Shown here piece after piece: positions 5,470 to 7,366 of a stretch of DNA of 7,366 nucleotides (position 1 is the stretch's first letter; each line of letters begins with the position of its first letter). Source of the DNA: Actinomycetota bacterium (GTDB lineage Bacteria > Actinomycetota > Thermoleophilia > Gaiellales > Gaiellaceae); NCBI GenBank assembly GCA_005883235.1, contig VAYE01000069.1, positions 1-7,366 on the forward strand, written 5' to 3'. Both the position numbers and the translations under genes were made by a program. The notes beneath the pieces are model-generated. The model searched no databases. It had not been told where the DNA came from and worked only from the letters and a program-made list of their open reading frames with translations.

Positions 5470-6504
5470 TTACTCGTCGAAGCGACGGACGACGATCGAG
5501 GCGTTGTGACCCCCGAAGCCGAACGAGTTCGAGACCCCCACGCGCACGTCGGCCTCGCGGGCCTCGTTCGGCACGTAGTCGAGGTCGCATTCCGGGTCCT
5601 CGTTCTCGTAGTTGATCGTCGGGGGCAGGACGCCCTCTGTGATCGCGAGGGTCGTGAACACGGCCTCGACGGCGCCGGCCGCGCCGAAGCAGTGACCGGT
5701 TGCGCCTTTCGTCGAGGAGACGGCGACGTTCCGCGCGTTCTCCTCACCGAAGGCGTGTTTGATGACACGCGTCTCGCTGGCGTCCCCGAGCGGCGTCGAG
5801 GTGGCGTGCGCGTTCACGTAGTCGACCTCCGACGGATCGACCTGGGCGTCGGCGAGCGCCATGCGCATCGCGCGGGCCGGGTTCTCGCCGGTCGGGTCCG
5901 GCTCGGTCATGTGTGCGGCGTCCGAGGAGACGCCGTAGCCGATCAGCTCCGCGTAGATCTTGGCGCCGCGGGCCTGTGCGCGCTCGAGCTCCTCGAGGAC
6001 GAGCACGGCGCCGGCCTCGCCCATCACGAGCCCGTCTCGCGCACCGTCGAAGGGGCGTGAGGCGGCCTTCGGATCGTCGTTCCGCCGCGAGAGGGCGCGC
6101 ATCGAGTCGAAGCCGGCCACTCCGACCGGCGTGATCGGAGCCTCGGTCCCGCCGCAGAACATGACCTCTGCGCGGCCGAGCCGGATCGCGTCCAACCCGT
6201 CCCCGATCGCCATGTTGGACGCGGCGCAGGCGGTGCACTGCGAGGCCAGCGGACCCTTGGTGCCGAGCCCGATCGAGACCCAGCCGGCGCCCATGTTCGG
6301 GATGATGCAGGGGATCGAGAACGGGCTCACACGGTCGGGGCCCCGCTCGCGGAGGATGTCGTAGCAGTCCTGGAACGACTTCAGCCCGCCGATCCCCGTG
6401 GCGATCGACGCGCCCACCCGATCGGACTCCGCCGCCACGTCCACGCCCGAGTCTGTCTCGGCCTGGCGAGCCGCAGCCAGGATCATCTGCGCGAAGCGGT
6501 CCAT
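5470..6504 (-). CDS. fabF: Beta-ketoacyl-ACP synthase II, body of the gene in its open frame (5' end displaced by a frameshifting deletion)
   Basis: FabF condenses malonyl-ACP with a growing acyl-ACP in type II fatty-acid synthesis. The open frame from ATG 6504 gives 344 residues with all catalytic residues: nucleophile C93 in TACAASN, H233 in NAHATSTPLGD, K266 and H271 in STKGATGHCFGAAG, and the C-terminal SFGFGGHN (327-334). Family members have about 410 residues. The same frame reads back to ELKDFDPRQWIDHKQARRM (6558-6502), which is conserved FabF sequence with no start codon of its own, so ATG 6504 is an internal methionine. The true N-terminus lies in another frame at 6610-6554 (separate entry). 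About 39 residues between the two pieces are missing compared with E. coli FabF. The stop TAA at 5470 is 16 nt before the HAD start. Confidence 0.93.
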   Translation of the reverse strand: MDRFAQMILAAARQAETDSGVDVAAESDRVGASIATGIGGLKSFQDCYDILRERGPDRVSPFSIPCIIPNMGAGWVSIGLGTKGPLASQCTACAASNMAIGDGLDAIRLGRAEVMFCGGTEAPITPVGVAGFDSMRALSRRNDDPKAASRPFDGARDGLVMGEAGAVLVLEELERAQARGAKIYAELIGYGVSSDAAHMTEPDPTGENPARAMRMALADAQVDPSEVDYVNAHATSTPLGDASETRVIKHAFGEENARNVAVSSTKGATGHCFGAAGAVEAVFTTLAITEGVLPPTINYENEDPECDLDYVPNEAREADVRVGVSNSFGFGGHNASIVVRRFDE

Positions 6505-6553
6505 ACGGCGCGCCTGCTTGTGGTCGATCCACTGCCTCGGGTCGAAGTCCTTC

Positions 6554-6610
6554 AGCTCCGAGCCCCGTGATCACCACACGCCTGCCGTTCATGCTTCCGT
6601 TCTGCGTCAT
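6554..6610 (-). pseudogene. fabF: Displaced N-terminus of fabF
   Basis: From ATG 6610 the sequence reads MTQNGSMNGRRVVITGLGA, the standard start of a beta-ketoacyl-ACP synthase, then slips into nonsense because the following fabF sequence is in another frame. The natural continuation (a VTPLGN-like segment and the next helices) is absent and the sequence jumps to the ELKDFD region. The jump is at GGAGCTG (6559-6553). The ATG shares its A with the fabG stop codon (TGATG), a tight coupling arrangement; GTG 6613 and ATG 6592 are other possible starts. Confidence 0.85.
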
Positions 6611-7320
6611 CACATACCGAGGCCGCCGTCCACGAGGAGCACTTCCCCCGTGATGAAGGAGGCCTCGTCTGAGCAGAGGAAGCGTACAGCGCCTGCCACG
6701 TCCTCCGGCTCGCCGAAACGCTGGAGCGGTGTGTTCTGGAGCATCAGCGAACGCATCTCCTCGGAGATCTCACGGGTCAGCCGCGTATCGACGTACCCCG
6801 GAGCGACCACGTTTGCACGCACCCCTCGCGGCGCGAGCTCGCGCGCCAGCGCCTTCGTCAAGCCGATGATTCCGGCCTTCGAGGCGGAGTAGTTCGTCTG
6901 GCCCGGATTCCCGTGCAGGCCCACGATGCTCGAGACGTTCACGATCGAACCCGAGCGGCGGCGCATCATCGAGCGCGCGACGGCGCGGCACGTGTAGAAG
7001 GCGCCGCTCAGGTTCGTCTCGAGCACGGCGCGCCAGTCCTCGTCGGGCATGCGGGCGATCAGGCCGTCGCGGGTCAGGCCGGCGTTGTTCACGAGCAGGT
7101 CGAGCTCGCCCGCTTCCTCGACGAGCCGCCCTGCGTCGTCGGGATCGGACACGTCGGCCTGGATCGCCCGGCCGCCTGCCTCGCGGGCGGCTTCCTCCGC
7201 CTGCTCGGCGCCCGAGCGGTAGCCGAGCACGACCGAGGCGCCGGCGCGGGCGAGCTCGAGCGCGATCGCGCGTCCGATCCCCCGTGACGCGCCGGTGACG
7301 AGCGCGGTCTTTCCCTCCAA
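6610..7320 (-). CDS. fabG: 3-oxoacyl-ACP reductase
   Basis: NADPH-dependent short-chain dehydrogenase that reduces 3-ketoacyl-ACP in the elongation cycle. It has 236 residues, normal for FabG. The nucleotide-binding motif is GASRGIG (10-16), with NNAG at 78-81 and structural N103. The catalytic residues are S131 in NVSSIVG, and Y144 and K148 in YSASK. The C-terminus reads FITGEVLLVDGGLGM, the usual FabG ending. The start is a TTG at 7320, chosen because it sits where the family begins (EGKTALVTG) and no ATG or GTG lies upstream in frame within the window. I see no ribosome site before it. The preceding gene stops 16 nt upstream and fabF starts within the stop codon, so translation is probably coupled. 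The adjacent fabF supports the fatty-acid role over another SDR function. Confidence 0.95.
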   Translation of the reverse strand: MEGKTALVTGASRGIGRAIALELARAGASVVLGYRSGAEQAEEAAREAGGRAIQADVSDPDDAGRLVEEAGELDLLVNNAGLTRDGLIARMPDEDWRAVLETNLSGAFYTCRAVARSMMRRRSGSIVNVSSIVGLHGNPGQTNYSASKAGIIGLTKALARELAPRGVRANVVAPGYVDTRLTREISEEMRSLMLQNTPLQRFGEPEDVAGAVRFLCSDEASFITGEVLLVDGGLGM

Positions 7321-7336
7321 GGAGCAGAAGGAGGCG

Positions 7337-7366
7337 TCAGGCAGTGCGGAGTGTCTCCTCGAGCTT
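7337..7366 (-). CDS. C-terminal end of an upstream gene (partial), possibly fabD
   Basis: A frame open from the window edge ends KLEETLRTA and TGA at 7337, 16 nt before the fabG TTG. In many bacteria fabD (malonyl-CoA:ACP transacylase) directly precedes fabG, and a helical, charged tail would suit it. Ten codons are too few to identify the protein; the call rests on position only. Confidence 0.4.
   Translation of the reverse strand, partial: KLEETLRTA

Overview
The window is very GC-rich and every gene I can support lies on the minus strand, so the reading direction runs from position 7366 down to 1. The codon style is that of a high-GC actinobacterium. Separate accD and accA genes, bacterial Ku next to LigD, and an MshD-like double GNAT protein make a deep-branching lineage such as Thermoleophilia a reasonable guess. 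That placement is inference from gene style, not a proof.

Layout in transcription order. (1) The last codons of an unidentified gene (7366-7337), possibly fabD. (2) fabG (7320-6610). (3) fabF (6610-5470), whose start codon overlaps the fabG stop. (4) A HAD-family hydrolase (5453-4949). (5) A double GNAT acetyltransferase (4968-4048). (6) A compact arginase-fold protein with an N-terminal zinc ribbon (4051-3275). (7) accD (3245-2391). (8) accA (2404-1616). (9) A 237-bp non-coding gap (1615-1379) with a strong hairpin and several smaller repeats. (10) ku (1378-566). (11) The 5' part of ligD (569-1), cut by the window edge exactly at the ligase catalytic-lysine motif.

Genes 2-8 are spaced by 29 bp or less or overlap, so they look like one operon. 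Its core is fatty-acid synthesis: FabG reduces and FabF condenses acyl chains on ACP, and AccD/AccA are the two halves of the acetyl-CoA carboxyltransferase that makes malonyl-CoA. Genes 4-6 are accessory and of unknown substrate. ku-ligD is a separate two-gene non-homologous end-joining unit with a 4-bp stop/start overlap.

The most striking observation is that three genes in this single operon (fabF, the HAD gene and accA) each lack an internal block of roughly 40-50 codons that their families require, while sequence on both sides is excellent. Two of the losses also break the reading frame, and both of those junctions sit on CGGAGCT. Either the contig carries several small assembly or amplification deletions, or the genome has suffered repeated short-homology deletions. 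Raw reads would decide. The other item of real interest is the zinc-ribbon/arginase-fold protein, which keeps most metal-site aspartates but has replaced several residues used by true arginases. I found no CRISPR array, tRNA, rRNA, insertion sequence or prophage.
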